From SHZU01 sp050183815 (lineage in GTDB: Bacteria; Gemmatimonadota; Gemmatimonadetes; Gemmatimonadales; GWC2-71-9): a stretch of DNA of 64,000 bases. A program made the position numbers and the translations under genes. The notes below the pieces were generated by a model that was not told the origin of the DNA, did no database searches, and saw nothing but the letters and a program-made list of their open reading frames with translations. Every line of letters starts with the position of its first letter. The stretch's first letter is position 1. The stretch spans positions 85,743 to 149,742 of the forward strand of contig JBFXAY010000003.1 in assembly GCA_050183815.1 (NCBI GenBank), in the 5' to 3' direction. Shown here one piece after another: positions 43,867-52,211 of the stretch.

Positions 43867-44649
43867 TCAGTTGGCGGGGCCGGTGAGTGCCGCGACTCTC
43901 GCATTCCAGCTGGAAACCAGGCCGAATCCGCCGGTGACGTTGGTCGTCGGAAGCGCGGGATACCGGCCTCCGCTTCCGGATTGCAGGTACCGGACCAGGG
44001 CCTCGGGCACCGCCGCGACCCTCAGGTCGAGACCGAAGCCGACGTCCCGGCTTTGCGCCGCATCGAGCCGGGTTTCGGCCCCGAGTCCGGCCACGAGGTC
44101 GACCCAGTTTTCGGACTGGAAGCACTCGTCCCAGTAACACGGATCCGTCCGCCGCTGGCGCACGCTGGTGAGGTAGCGGTACGCATGCTGACTGGCGGTC
44201 CAGGTCGCGCTGAAGCGCAGGCCGCCCTCGTTGAGGCGGTCGGACGAGACGGCCGCGATCTCGAAATCCGCGGGCACTCGGGTAACCGCGGTGGCGGTCT
44301 GCGTCCCCGGAGCCGATACCCGGACCTCGTAGAGCGCCCCGGCGCGGACCGCGGCGGGGATCCGGAGGCACTGCCCGAACCGGAACGCGCCGCGAGCGCA
44401 GTCGCTGGCGGTGACCGTCGCCACCGTCACGAAGCGGTCGCCGTGCCATTCGGCCAGCTCCGCCGTGACCGGACCCCGCGCACGGTCGTCGATCCAGCGA
44501 ACGCTGATCAACTGCTCGGACAGGCCGGGGTCGAGGACCCCGATCAGCTCCAGCCGCCCCGTGGGTTCGGGAGCCCCCGGATCGGTGGGTGCGGCGCAGG
44601 CGGAGCCGGCCAACACCAGACCGAGCACGAGCCGACTGAAGGCGTTCAT
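43867..44649 (-). CDS. Lipoprotein partner of TonB receptor, DUF4249-like
   Basis: A 260-residue protein with lipoprotein signal MNAFSRLVLGLVLAGSAC. It is beta-rich, with an Ig-like first half (VSVRWIDD-like ISVRWIDDRARGPVTAELAE) and a second half with disulfide candidates in DPCYWDECFQSENW. The pattern, together with the position directly after a TonB-dependent receptor, resembles DUF4249-type lipoproteins that follow such receptors; the family call is uncertain. ATG 44649 overlaps the receptor stop (ATGA), so the two are translated together. It probably sits on the outer membrane next to the receptor. Confidence 0.75.
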   Translation of the reverse strand: MNAFSRLVLGLVLAGSACAAPTDPGAPEPTGRLELIGVLDPGLSEQLISVRWIDDRARGPVTAELAEWHGDRFVTVATVTASDCARGAFRFGQCLRIPAAVRAGALYEVRVSAPGTQTATAVTRVPADFEIAAVSSDRLNEGGLRFSATWTASQHAYRYLTSVRQRRTDPCYWDECFQSENWVDLVAGLGAETRLDAAQSRDVGFGLDLRVAAVPEALVRYLQSGSGGRYPALPTTNVTGGFGLVSSWNARVAALTGPAN

Positions 44650-47162
44650 GGGTTGCCTCCGAGACGGATGTTGATGCCGACGGTTGGGAACGGCCCGATG
44701 AGCTGGCTCCTGCCGTCGAGGCCGGAATCGCCGCGGAAGAACCCGGCGACGTTGCCGTGATGCGAAAGGTTGAGCAGACCGATGACCGGGGCGATCAGGA
44801 CCGGCCCGGCCGAGAACGACGTCGTCGCGTCGAAATCGATCCTGAAGTAGGCCGGCAGAGTGCCCTGGCGATCGGACCACACCACGACCGGTGTGTACGG
44901 CGGGGAGCCGCTCGACTGCCGGCTCGGATCGGAGTACTCGCGGACCGAGCCCTCGTCGAGCCAGTAGGGGCGGCCGCGAGCCCAGTCGCCCCGGAGCGAG
45001 AGCCGGGACCGGGAGCCGATCGCGAGCTGCGCCACCCCCGAAGCCGCAGACGAGTAGGACCACCGGGGCCGGTAGCTTTGCCCGTCGCCGGACCGCATGG
45101 TGGTGCCCTGAACCGATGCGGTGATCCAGCCCCGCAGCCGTCCCGCCGTTCGGCCAACGGCAACCTCGGCTCCGGTCACGCGGCCGTCGTCGAACTCGGC
45201 GGCGCCGAGGCTCCGGTCGCTGGCGGGCCACCAGTGAAGCACCCGGCCCAGCCGCCGGTGGAACAGCGAGGCGCCGACCTGCCATCCGGGATCCGGCCGG
45301 TAGTCCGCCTGCGCATCCAGCGACACGGCGCTGCTGGATTGCCGGGTCTGATCGGCCGGCAGAATCCACAGCGGGGGGCCGAGTACCGAGGGCCGGTCAT
45401 CGCGGAGACTTTGGAGCGTCTGGGTCGTTCGGCTGATCCCGAGGCTGATTGCGAGCCGGTCGGATCCTTGCCACCGGCCGACGACGCGCGGCTCGACGGA
45501 CCATTCGTTCAGCTCGGGACGCCGCACCACTCGCACGCCCGTTGCCAGCGTGAACTGCCCGAGGTCGAGCCGGTGTTCGGCGTAGCCGGCCATCGAGCCG
45601 ATCTCCGCGCGCAGGGAATCGTCGACGAATCCGCCGCCGTTCTCGCGCCCGAGCAGCGATACCCGGTTGAATCCGAATTCGAGCCCGCCGCGAATCGTGC
45701 CGCGCCCGGCGTGCCGCACCAGTGCCGCACCGAGTGCCCCGACCCGCACTTCGTTTCGGGTGGCGAACGGCGAGCCGACCGATGTGGCGCCGACCGTGTC
45801 GCCGATCGCGACGTCGATCGCATAACGGGAGTAGCGCAGCGACGTCTCCAGGCCGAACGTCGGCGCGAAAGCGTGGTTCCACGCTACGCCGCCGGCCTCG
45901 TTGCGGGATCGGGCAAACATCGGGGCCCCCGCTCCGTCGGTGAACAGCATGTCGACGCTTTCCCGGAAGAGATCACCCGACCGGAACCCGGTGACGGTTA
46001 CCTGGTCGGCGGAACCGAGCGGCAGCCGGACCGAGAGGTGGGCATCCCAGAAGCCGTGGGGGTAGGTGGCGTCAATCGGCCCGCCGCGACTGCCACCGCC
46101 GTAGAACAGAAGCGACCGGCGGCCCGCCGCGACCCAGGATCCGCCCGTCCTGCCGATGGGTCCCGCCACCGCCAGGCGCCCGGCGAGGAGCGATACCCCG
46201 CCGGTCATCTCGAGCCGTTCCGCCCGCTGTGACTGGAGACTCACGACGCTCCCGAGCGCCTCTCCGACTCTCGCGGGCAGCGCGCCTCGCAACACCTGCG
46301 CTTCGCCGACGGCTTCCGGAGTGAACGCCCCGAAGGTGCCGTAGAGATGATAGGGACCGAGAATCGGAATCCCGTCGAGGAGGACCCTGGTGTGCTCCGG
46401 CCCGCCGCCCCGGATAGGAAGGTGGGCGTTCTCGTCGCTCGATCCGTTGACGCCGACGGTCGGCTGCAATGCCCGGAAGACGTCCGGCTCGAACGCTACC
46501 GGTACGCCGGCCAGGGCCGCCCGGTCCAGCCGGTTGACACCGGTCGTCACCGCGTCGCGGAAATCGCCCGGCGGCGGCAGCAGGCCGGCCCGGGAACCGC
46601 GGGAGGCGATCACCCGGAGCTGACTCAGTTCGGCCGGGGTCGGGTCCAGCTGCACGACGATCGTCCGTTCGACCGGAACGAGCCGAACGCTGGTGTCGCG
46701 GGCGGCGTAACCCAGACGGCCGGCTCGGATGACGTGACGCCCCGGCTCGAGCCCCCGGAACACGGCCACGCCGTCGAGTGCCGTCCGGGCGACGCCGTCC
46801 ACCTCGACGGTCGCCATCGGCAGGGCCGAGCGATCGGTGCCGTCGCGGACCTCGATGCGGAGGACCGGCAGCAGGGTGTCGGAGACCAGCGCTGTCAACC
46901 CGATGTCGAGCTGGACCGTCCGGCCGGCGGGTACTTCGACTTTCAGGCGCAGCGGATGGAAGGCGAGTGCCTCGACGAACAGGTCCGAGCGGCCGGCCGG
47001 GATCTCCGTCGCGGCAAACCGGCCGGCGGAGTCGGTTCGGACCTCGGGACGGCCGCCCAACGAGACGGTGGCGCCGACGATGGGTGTCCCGGCCTCGGAC
47101 CGGACCGTGCCCGCCACGCGCCCGACCGCAGCGGCCTGCAGCAGCAGCAGCGCGGCGATCAT
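44646..47162 (-). CDS. TonB-dependent receptor with carboxypeptidase-regulatory-like N-terminus
   Basis: An 838-residue outer-membrane receptor. After a signal peptide (MIAALLLLQAAAVGRVAG) it has one or two CarboxypepD_reg-like domains: GTVRSEAGTPIVGATVSLGG and MATVEVDGVARTALDGVAVF. A plug follows with PIRGGGPEHTRVLLDGIPIL and GSVVSLQSQ. The rest is a beta-barrel ending in GPFPTVGINIRLGGNP. TonB-dependent receptors take up siderophores, vitamins or glycans; substrate is unknown and no TonB or ExbB gene is near. ATG 47162 overlaps the anti-sigma stop and its own stop overlaps the lipoprotein start, so sigma, anti-sigma, receptor and lipoprotein form one tightly coupled operon, as in signal-controlled uptake systems. 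Confidence 0.93.
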   Translation of the reverse strand: MIAALLLLQAAAVGRVAGTVRSEAGTPIVGATVSLGGRPEVRTDSAGRFAATEIPAGRSDLFVEALAFHPLRLKVEVPAGRTVQLDIGLTALVSDTLLPVLRIEVRDGTDRSALPMATVEVDGVARTALDGVAVFRGLEPGRHVIRAGRLGYAARDTSVRLVPVERTIVVQLDPTPAELSQLRVIASRGSRAGLLPPPGDFRDAVTTGVNRLDRAALAGVPVAFEPDVFRALQPTVGVNGSSDENAHLPIRGGGPEHTRVLLDGIPILGPYHLYGTFGAFTPEAVGEAQVLRGALPARVGEALGSVVSLQSQRAERLEMTGGVSLLAGRLAVAGPIGRTGGSWVAAGRRSLLFYGGGSRGGPIDATYPHGFWDAHLSVRLPLGSADQVTVTGFRSGDLFRESVDMLFTDGAGAPMFARSRNEAGGVAWNHAFAPTFGLETSLRYSRYAIDVAIGDTVGATSVGSPFATRNEVRVGALGAALVRHAGRGTIRGGLEFGFNRVSLLGRENGGGFVDDSLRAEIGSMAGYAEHRLDLGQFTLATGVRVVRRPELNEWSVEPRVVGRWQGSDRLAISLGISRTTQTLQSLRDDRPSVLGPPLWILPADQTRQSSSAVSLDAQADYRPDPGWQVGASLFHRRLGRVLHWWPASDRSLGAAEFDDGRVTGAEVAVGRTAGRLRGWITASVQGTTMRSGDGQSYRPRWSYSSAASGVAQLAIGSRSRLSLRGDWARGRPYWLDEGSVREYSDPSRQSSGSPPYTPVVVWSDRQGTLPAYFRIDFDATTSFSAGPVLIAPVIGLLNLSHHGNVAGFFRGDSGLDGRSQLIGPFPTVGINIRLGGNP

Positions 47163-47896
47163 CGGTTCCTCCCGCCGGGGCGGAGGACGACACGCTGGTG
47201 CGGCTCGGGCGATCCCGGCACCCGGATTCCGGTGCCGTTCGCGGTAGCGACGAGCTGGTCCTCCAGAAAGATCCGAGTCGTGACCGGCGCGGGCGGAATC
47301 GCGATCGCCAGGCGCCCGGCCCGCACCCCGGCGGCCGACAGGCCATCGGCCACGATGCCGAAGACCGCTTCCGCCGCGGCATCCTCGCCGGTGAGACGGA
47401 GCTCCGGTCCGGCGCTCATCTCCACGGTCAGCACCAGGTCCGGCCCGGCGTCCCGGATGCGAACGTTCACGGGGCTCTGGGTCGGGACGATCGCCACGCC
47501 CGCCGCCGGTGCGGCGATCGGTGGCGGCAAGGCCGGCTCCCGAACCCGCCGGACGAAGGCGGGAAGCGCCCAACCAAGGCTCACAATCAGGGCGGCGGCG
47601 ACGAGCGTCGCGGCGACGGGGCGCCGCCGGACGGGCACCGTCGCCGCCGGCGGATCGTCGGTCGGAAGGAGAACCGGTTCGCCGGATGCGTGCCGGGCAA
47701 GGATCCGTTCGAGTCCGCCGGCCGGCAAGTCGAGTTCGGTCGCTTCGGCGGCGGCGACCCGGAAGCGGCGGATGGTCATGAGCCGGTCGCGACACCGGTC
47801 GCACTCGCGGATGTGGGTCACGATCGCCTGGCGGGGCACGGCGCCGGTATCGTCCAGGCCGGCGAGCGTCGCGGTGGTCGGATGACGGAGGAGCAT
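47159..47896 (-). CDS. Zinc-finger anti-sigma factor
   Basis: A 245-residue single-pass membrane protein. The N-terminal ZAS-type zinc finger is THIRECDRCRDRL (H-x3-C-x2-C). One membrane helix is near residues 95-120 (RRRPVAATLVAAALIVSLGW). The periplasmic part (about 120-245) has a repeated beta structure, with EMSAGPELRLTGEDAAAEAV and LRPGGRNR at the end. It should bind the ECF sigma factor encoded just upstream (4-base gap) and release it on a signal, perhaps from the TonB-dependent receptor encoded next. ATG 47896 has GAGGTG 6 bases upstream. The operon position is like FecIR-type systems, though the periplasmic domain has no obvious FecR motif. Confidence 0.85.
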   Translation of the reverse strand: MLLRHPTTATLAGLDDTGAVPRQAIVTHIRECDRCRDRLMTIRRFRVAAAEATELDLPAGGLERILARHASGEPVLLPTDDPPAATVPVRRRPVAATLVAAALIVSLGWALPAFVRRVREPALPPPIAAPAAGVAIVPTQSPVNVRIRDAGPDLVLTVEMSAGPELRLTGEDAAAEAVFGIVADGLSAAGVRAGRLAIAIPPAPVTTRIFLEDQLVATANGTGIRVPGSPEPHQRVVLRPGGRNR

Positions 47897-47900
47897 GCGA

Positions 47901-48419
47901 TCACCTCGTTCCGGTAGCGCGTTGGATGAACTGCCAGGCCCGATGCAGGCGGACTTCCGAGGCGGGGATGCTGATCCCGAGGAGGGTTGCGACCTCGCGA
48001 TGGGAGTAGCCGTCCACTTCCTTGAGCAGGAAGACCCGGCGGAGGCCGGGTGGCATCCGGTCGAGCACGGCCGCCGCGGCAACCCGGTCCACCACGAGGT
48101 CGGCGCCCGAGCCGGCGATCGGCTCGGCGAACTCGCTCAGAGCGGTCTCCCGGCGGAGGCGGCGGAGCCGCATCAGCGCCGTGCGGGCGGCCACCTGCTT
48201 GAGCCAGGCGCCGAAGCGCCCGGACTCGCGATATCGCTGGAGCGCCCGGGGGAGTCCGACGAAGACGTCCTGGAGGACGTCTTCCGCGTCGGCACGATTG
48301 CCGGTAATCCGGTAGGCCACTCTGAGGACGTCGAGGGCGTGGCGCTCGTACGCAGTGGCCAGCGCCTCGGGCGATCCATTCCGGATCGCGCCGATGAGGT
48401 CGACCGGGGTCCCGGTCAC
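47901..48419 (-). CDS. ECF sigma factor with canonical DAED motif
   Basis: A 172-residue ECF sigma factor. Region 2.2 holds the standard acidic motif in GNRADAEDVLQDVFVGLPRA, unlike the two kinase-linked sigma factors in this window. Region 4: LPPGLRRVFLL-like MPPGLRRVFLLKEVDGYSHR, EVATLLGISIPASEVRLHRA. GTG 48419 is the probable start, since AGGAGG lies 6 bases upstream; a GTG at 48443 would give eight extra residues without a ribosome site. It lies 29 bases after the small lipoprotein gene and 4 bases before the anti-sigma gene. The genes that follow, a TonB receptor and a lipoprotein, are its likely regulon, at least in part. Confidence 0.92.
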   Translation of the reverse strand: MTGTPVDLIGAIRNGSPEALATAYERHALDVLRVAYRITGNRADAEDVLQDVFVGLPRALQRYRESGRFGAWLKQVAARTALMRLRRLRRETALSEFAEPIAGSGADLVVDRVAAAAVLDRMPPGLRRVFLLKEVDGYSHREVATLLGISIPASEVRLHRAWQFIQRATGTR

Positions 48420-48448
48420 GCTACCCCTCCTGATTTCGGCCACGGTGG

Positions 48449-48847
48449 TTATCTCGCCAGGACGACCGACACCTCGGCGGACTCGGCCCGAAGCCGGTTG
48501 CCGTCGATCGTCCAGGCGAGGTCCCGGATGAAGACGTCGGCCTCGAGCGTGAAGGAGACCGTTCCGTCCCGTACGAGGAAGCTGCCGGTCAGGTTTTCCG
48601 AGAAGGGAGTACCCTCAGCCCCGGCGATCGCGGGCGCCGCCATCGTTCCGGCGGTGGTGCCGTCCGCGGACAAGGTGAGGTCGATGGTCGCCCCACCGGC
48701 GATCAAGTCGATCGGGGCGGCGGTCCCCGCCTTGAGCCGGAAGACCTCGGCGTGGTAGCGGCCGGCGACGTCGCCGGGTCCGGTCGTGCATCCGAGGGCG
48801 AGGACGGCTCCGAGCAGCGCGATCCAGGATTCGATTCGGCGTGGCAT
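48449..48847 (-). CDS. Small lipoprotein of unknown function
   Basis: A 132-residue protein with lipoprotein signal MPRRIESWIALLGAVLALGC. The mature part is beta-rich with a short acidic section (GDVAGRYHAEVFRL; IDLIAGGATIDLTLSADGTT) and resembles lipocalin-like small exported proteins, but I do not recognise a family. ATG 48847 has GGAG upstream and an 8-bp hairpin in its leader (48854-48876). It precedes the ECF sigma gene by 29 bases on the same strand, so it may be the first gene of the sigma operon and could be a regulated target or co-sensor. Confidence 0.75.
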   Translation of the reverse strand: MPRRIESWIALLGAVLALGCTTGPGDVAGRYHAEVFRLKAGTAAPIDLIAGGATIDLTLSADGTTAGTMAAPAIAGAEGTPFSENLTGSFLVRDGTVSFTLEADVFIRDLAWTIDGNRLRAESAEVSVVLAR

Positions 48848-48853
48848 GGCAAC

Positions 48854-48876
48854 TCCGGGTGAAGGTCACACCCGGA
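48854..48876. promoter_or_regulatory. Inverted repeat in leader of lipoprotein-sigma operon
   Basis: TCCGGGTG (48854-48861) and CACCCGGA (48869-48876) form a perfect 8-bp stem with a 7-base loop, just upstream of the ATG at 48847. One arm contains the complement of the ribosome-binding GGAG region, so it may affect translation, or serve as an operator. Confidence 0.45.
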
Positions 48877-48950
48877 AATGCCCCAGCCGGCCGGAACCTT
48901 ACCACCGAGTCCGTGCGGGCTTTCGAACCCATCGGAGTCGGCTCCGCGAC

Positions 48951-48956
48951 TATACT
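48951..48956 (+). promoter_or_regulatory. Candidate -10 box for the small coiled-coil gene
   Basis: TATACT matches five of six consensus bases, 27 bases before the ATG at 48984, in the 136-base divergent gap. No convincing -35 box is visible at the usual spacing. Confidence 0.35.
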
Positions 48957-48983
48957 TCCCGCCCTCATCCACCGGGGAATCCC

Positions 48984-49226
48984 ATGTCGGACGAAGATCT
49001 CAAGGCGGAACTCGAACGGCTCCGCAAGGAAAACGAAGCCCTCAAGAAGGGCTCGGCGAAGGGCGTCTCGCTCAAGGTGAGCGAAAAGGGCGGCGTGTCG
49101 GTCTACGGGCTCGGCCGTTTCCCCATCACGCTGTATCAGGAGCAGTGGCTCAAGCTGCTCGACATGGCCGAAGAGATCCGGACGTTCATTGCCGCCAACG
49201 CCGGGCAGCTCAAGAAGAAGGACTAG
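48984..49226 (+). CDS. Small protein with N-terminal coiled coil
   Basis: An 80-residue protein. Residues 4-24 form a charged coiled coil (DLKAELERLRKENEALKKG). The rest is a compact conserved segment: VSLKVSEKGGVSVYGLGRFP, then ITLYQEQWLKLLDMAEEIRT. I have seen this arrangement as an unnamed protein in several soil bacteria but know no function. ATG 48984 is preceded by GGGGAA. Its TAG stop shares the palindrome CTAG (49223-49226) with the stop of the convergent HxlR gene. Confidence 0.85.
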   Translation: MSDEDLKAELERLRKENEALKKGSAKGVSLKVSEKGGVSVYGLGRFPITLYQEQWLKLLDMAEEIRTFIAANAGQLKKKD

Positions 49227-49702
49227 CGGGTCTTTCGGCGGACCGGGCGCCGCCGCTCGGCGTCCGGCAACGCCGCCCGGCTGGTTTCCCAGCGGCTCCG
49301 GATCTCCGCCAGCATCCCGTCCCGGTCCGTTTCCATGCGGCGGACGGCTTCGGGCGGGGCAGCGGTCTTCTCGTAGTGCGCGGACCAGAGCGCCAGGTCG
49401 ATGAGCACGGGGGCCAGGTCGACGCCCCGTTCGGTCAGCGAGTAGATTGCCCTGCGCCGGTCCCCGGGGTCGCGCGTTCGTTCAATGACGCCCGCGCCCT
49501 CGAGGCGGGCCAGCCGGTCGGCCAGGATGTTCGTGGCGATCTTCTCGGGCGCGGCGGCGAGGTCGCGGTAGGTCCGCGGGCCGCCGAAGAGCAGATCGCG
49601 CACGACCAGCAGGGACCAGCGATCGCCGACGAGATCCAGCGCGATGCCGATGGGACACCCGGATCGGGGTACCGGGCGCCCCGGGTGGGAGCGATCAGCC
49701 AT
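49223..49702 (-). CDS. HxlR-family transcriptional regulator
   Basis: A 159-residue winged-helix regulator: RSGCPIGIALDLVGDRWSLL, VVRDLLFGGPRTYRDLAAAP, IATNILADRLARLEGAGVIE and YSLTERGVDLAPVLIDLALW are all HxlR hallmarks. The first segment keeps a cysteine at the usual redox-sensing position (GCPIG), so it may respond to oxidants or electrophiles. It is divergent from the D-threonine aldolase-like gene and may control it. ATG 49702 has no ribosome-binding site; TAGATT lies 6 bases upstream, suggesting a leaderless transcript. It ends with a short overlap with the convergent 80-residue gene. Confidence 0.92.
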   Translation of the reverse strand: MADRSHPGRPVPRSGCPIGIALDLVGDRWSLLVVRDLLFGGPRTYRDLAAAPEKIATNILADRLARLEGAGVIERTRDPGDRRRAIYSLTERGVDLAPVLIDLALWSAHYEKTAAPPEAVRRMETDRDGMLAEIRSRWETSRAALPDAERRRPVRRKTR

Positions 49703-49786
49703 TCCGGAAATCTACTTGCAGACCGCTAGCAATGTCGGCACCGACGGGCCTTCGCAGGATCGGCTGCCCGCCCTCCGGAGCATGTC

Positions 49787-50887
49787 ATGACGGGTGATCT
49801 CGCGGACCCCGGTGTCATCGAAACGCCGGCGCTGATCGTCGACCTCGCCGCGATGCGCCGCAATCTCGACCGCCTGGCCGCTCGCTACCGGTCGACCGCC
49901 GTGGCGCTTCGTCCTCACGTCAAGACGCACAAGAGTCCGGTCATCGCGGCCGAGCAGCTGGCGCGCGGCGCGGCGGGGGTCTGTGCCGCCAAGCTGAGCG
50001 AGGCGGCGGTGATGGTCGATGCCGGCATCGGCGACGTCCTGGTGACGAGCGGGATCGTCGATCGCCCCCGGATCGAACGGGCGGTGTCCCTCGCGCAACG
50101 AGCCGGCGGGTTGCGGCTCGTCGTGGATGACGCCGACGCCGTCGAGGCGCTCGGTACCGCGGCCGGCCGGGCCGGCGTCACGATCGGAACGGTGGTCGAT
50201 CTCGACTGCGGCGCGCACCGGGCCGGCATCGCGATGGGCCCGCCGGCGGTGGACCTGGCCGCGCGCGTTGCCCGGCATCGGTCGCTCCGCTTCGACGGGT
50301 TCCAGGCGTTCGCCTCCCATCTGATGCACCTCGACGGTTACGAGCGCCGCCGCGCCGAGAATCTGGCGATGCTCGACGCGGTGATCGCCACCCGGGAACT
50401 CGCCGAGCGATCCGGCCTCGAGGTGGCGACGGTGACGGTTGGCGGCACCGGCACCTGGGACATCGACTGCGATGTCGCCGGGGTCACGGAAGTCCAGGCC
50501 GGCTCCTACTTGTTCATGGACGTGATGTACCGCGCCATTGGCGGACCGAACGGGCCCGTGTTCGACGACTTCGAGCCGGCGCTCTTCGTGTTGACCACGG
50601 TGGTGAGCCGTCCGGTGGCCGGCCAGGTCACCGTGGATGCCGGCTACAAGGCGTCGGCCACCGATCATCAGGCGCCCGAGCCATGGGGCGTGGGCCCGGC
50701 CACCTATCGCTTTGCGGGCGACGAGCACGGCATCGTCACCGGCGCCCCGCTCGATCTCGGCGATCGGCTGCTGCTGCTCCCGGGGCACTGCGATCCGACG
50801 GTCAATCTGTACGATGGCTATCACGTCGTGGAGGATGGTCGCCTGGTGGCACGCTGGCCGGTGGCGGCGCGGGGCCGCTCCCAATGA
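49787..50887 (+). CDS. D-threonine aldolase-like / DSD1-type PLP enzyme
   Basis: A 366-residue fold-type III PLP enzyme (alanine racemase-like). The PLP lysine is in LRPHVKTHKSP; VVDLDCGAHRAGIAMG is typical of the barrel; TVTVGGTGTWDI and EVQAGSYLFMDVMY bind cofactor phosphate; the C-terminal domain has the H-x-C zinc site in LPGHCDPTVNLYDGYHVV. The family contains D-threonine aldolases, D-serine dehydratases and 3-hydroxy-D-aspartate dehydratases, all needing PLP and a metal. It overlaps (ATGA) with a dicarboxylate/amino-acid symporter gene, consistent with uptake and breakdown of a D-amino or hydroxy-amino acid. It is divergent from the HxlR regulator. ATG 49787 has GGAG upstream. Confidence 0.9.
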   Translation: MTGDLADPGVIETPALIVDLAAMRRNLDRLAARYRSTAVALRPHVKTHKSPVIAAEQLARGAAGVCAAKLSEAAVMVDAGIGDVLVTSGIVDRPRIERAVSLAQRAGGLRLVVDDADAVEALGTAAGRAGVTIGTVVDLDCGAHRAGIAMGPPAVDLAARVARHRSLRFDGFQAFASHLMHLDGYERRRAENLAMLDAVIATRELAERSGLEVATVTVGGTGTWDIDCDVAGVTEVQAGSYLFMDVMYRAIGGPNGPVFDDFEPALFVLTTVVSRPVAGQVTVDAGYKASATDHQAPEPWGVGPATYRFAGDEHGIVTGAPLDLGDRLLLLPGHCDPTVNLYDGYHVVEDGRLVARWPVAARGRSQ

Positions 50888-52167
50888 CGGGCGCCGCCCC
50901 GAGGTCCGGCGCGCGTTCCGCCCGCCCGGGTTCACCGGTCTGGGTGCTGGTCGGACTCGCCGCGGGCGCCCTGCTGGGCATCGCGTCGCGCGGCGGGCCG
51001 CCGCTTCTCGAGACGCTCGTGCGGGTCGCCGAGCCGCTGGGCGCGCTCTTCGTCAATGCGATCCGCCTCACCGTGGTGCCGCTCGTCATCGCGCTGCTGG
51101 TCTCGGGCATTGGCGGGGTGACGGACGGCGGACTGGTCGCGCGGCTCGGCGGGCGCAGTCTGGGTGTCGGGCTGGCGCTGGCGTCGGTGCTCGCGGTCTT
51201 CACCGCCCTGCTGGCCTGGCCGCTCCTGGCCGCGATCCCGATCGATCCCGTGGCAACGGCCGCCCTGCGGGCTTCGAGCGAAGCGCCGGTCACGCCGCCC
51301 GGCCTGGCTCGTTGGCTCGTCGACCTCGTCCCGGCGAACATCGTGAAAGCGGCCGCCGACGGAGGCATGTTGCCGCTGATCCTCTTCTCGGTTGCCCTTG
51401 GACTGGCGACCACGAGGATCGGCCCCGCCCGGCGGGCGGCCGTGACCGAGTTCTTCGGCGGCCTGGCCGATGCGATGATGGTGCTGGTGGGCTGGATCAT
51501 CGCGGCCGCCCCCCTCGGCGTCTTCGGTCTCGCCGCCCCGCTCGGCGCGACCCTCGGCGGCAGCCTGGCCGGTGCCCTGGGCGGTTACGTGGCACTCGCG
51601 GTCGGCCTCACGGTGCTGGCGCTTGCGCTGGTGCTCTACCCCGCGACGGTCGTCTTGGCCCGGACTCCGCTCCGGCAGTTTGTCCGGGCCGTGTTGCCGG
51701 CCCAGGCCGTTGCCCTGTCGTCCCGGTCGACCATGGCGACGCTGCCCGCGATGATCGAGGCCGCCGGCCGGCTTGGTGTCCCCGGCCACGCCGCCGGCTT
51801 CGTCGTGCCGCTGGCGGCGGCCACGCTGCGGGTCGGATCGGCCGTGGGCCAGACCGTGGCCGTCCTGTTCGCGGCCCGGCTCTTCGACGTCTCGCTCTCG
51901 CCCTGGCAGCTCGTGACGGTGCTGCTCACGACCGTGTTCACGACCTTCACCACGCCGGGTGTTCCCGGTGGGAGCATCGTGGTGATGGTGCCGATCCTGG
52001 CCGCTGCCGGGGTGCCGGCCAGTGCCGTCGGCATCCTGCTGGGCGTGGACGTCATTCCGGACATGATCCGGACGACCGCGAATGTGACCGGCGGCATCGC
52101 TGCGGCGGTGATCGTGGCCGGAGATCGGTCCCCCGGCTCGGCAGCGCCGCCGAACGTCCGGCGGTAG
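50884..52167 (+). CDS. Dicarboxylate/amino acid:cation symporter (DAACS family)
   Basis: A 427-residue inner-membrane carrier of the glutamate transporter fold. Motifs: PLGALFVNAIRLTVVPLVIA, ALSSRSTMATLPAMIEAA (serine-rich first re-entrant loop), PLAAATLRVGSAVGQTVAVL, and TTFTTPGVPGGSIVVMVPIL with the second re-entrant loop, and DVIPDMIRTTANVTGGIAAA with the DxxxDxxRTxxNVxGD-type substrate site, here NVTGG. It should couple Na+ or H+ to uptake of an acidic or neutral amino acid. It is coupled by ATGA to the upstream PLP enzyme gene, which suggests the substrate of one is that of the other, for instance a D-amino acid. Confidence 0.92.
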   Translation: MTGAAPRSGARSARPGSPVWVLVGLAAGALLGIASRGGPPLLETLVRVAEPLGALFVNAIRLTVVPLVIALLVSGIGGVTDGGLVARLGGRSLGVGLALASVLAVFTALLAWPLLAAIPIDPVATAALRASSEAPVTPPGLARWLVDLVPANIVKAAADGGMLPLILFSVALGLATTRIGPARRAAVTEFFGGLADAMMVLVGWIIAAAPLGVFGLAAPLGATLGGSLAGALGGYVALAVGLTVLALALVLYPATVVLARTPLRQFVRAVLPAQAVALSSRSTMATLPAMIEAAGRLGVPGHAAGFVVPLAAATLRVGSAVGQTVAVLFAARLFDVSLSPWQLVTVLLTTVFTTFTTPGVPGGSIVVMVPILAAAGVPASAVGILLGVDVIPDMIRTTANVTGGIAAAVIVAGDRSPGSAAPPNVRR

Positions 52168-52211
52168 TTTTCCGCAGTCCCCAGCTCCCGAAACATTCCG
52201 GAGGAACCGTC

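Noticed and set aside
48420..48443. GTG at 48443 as the start of the canonical ECF sigma gene
   Set aside because: AGGAGG lies inside this extension at the right distance for GTG 48419, and the extension has no ribosome site of its own.
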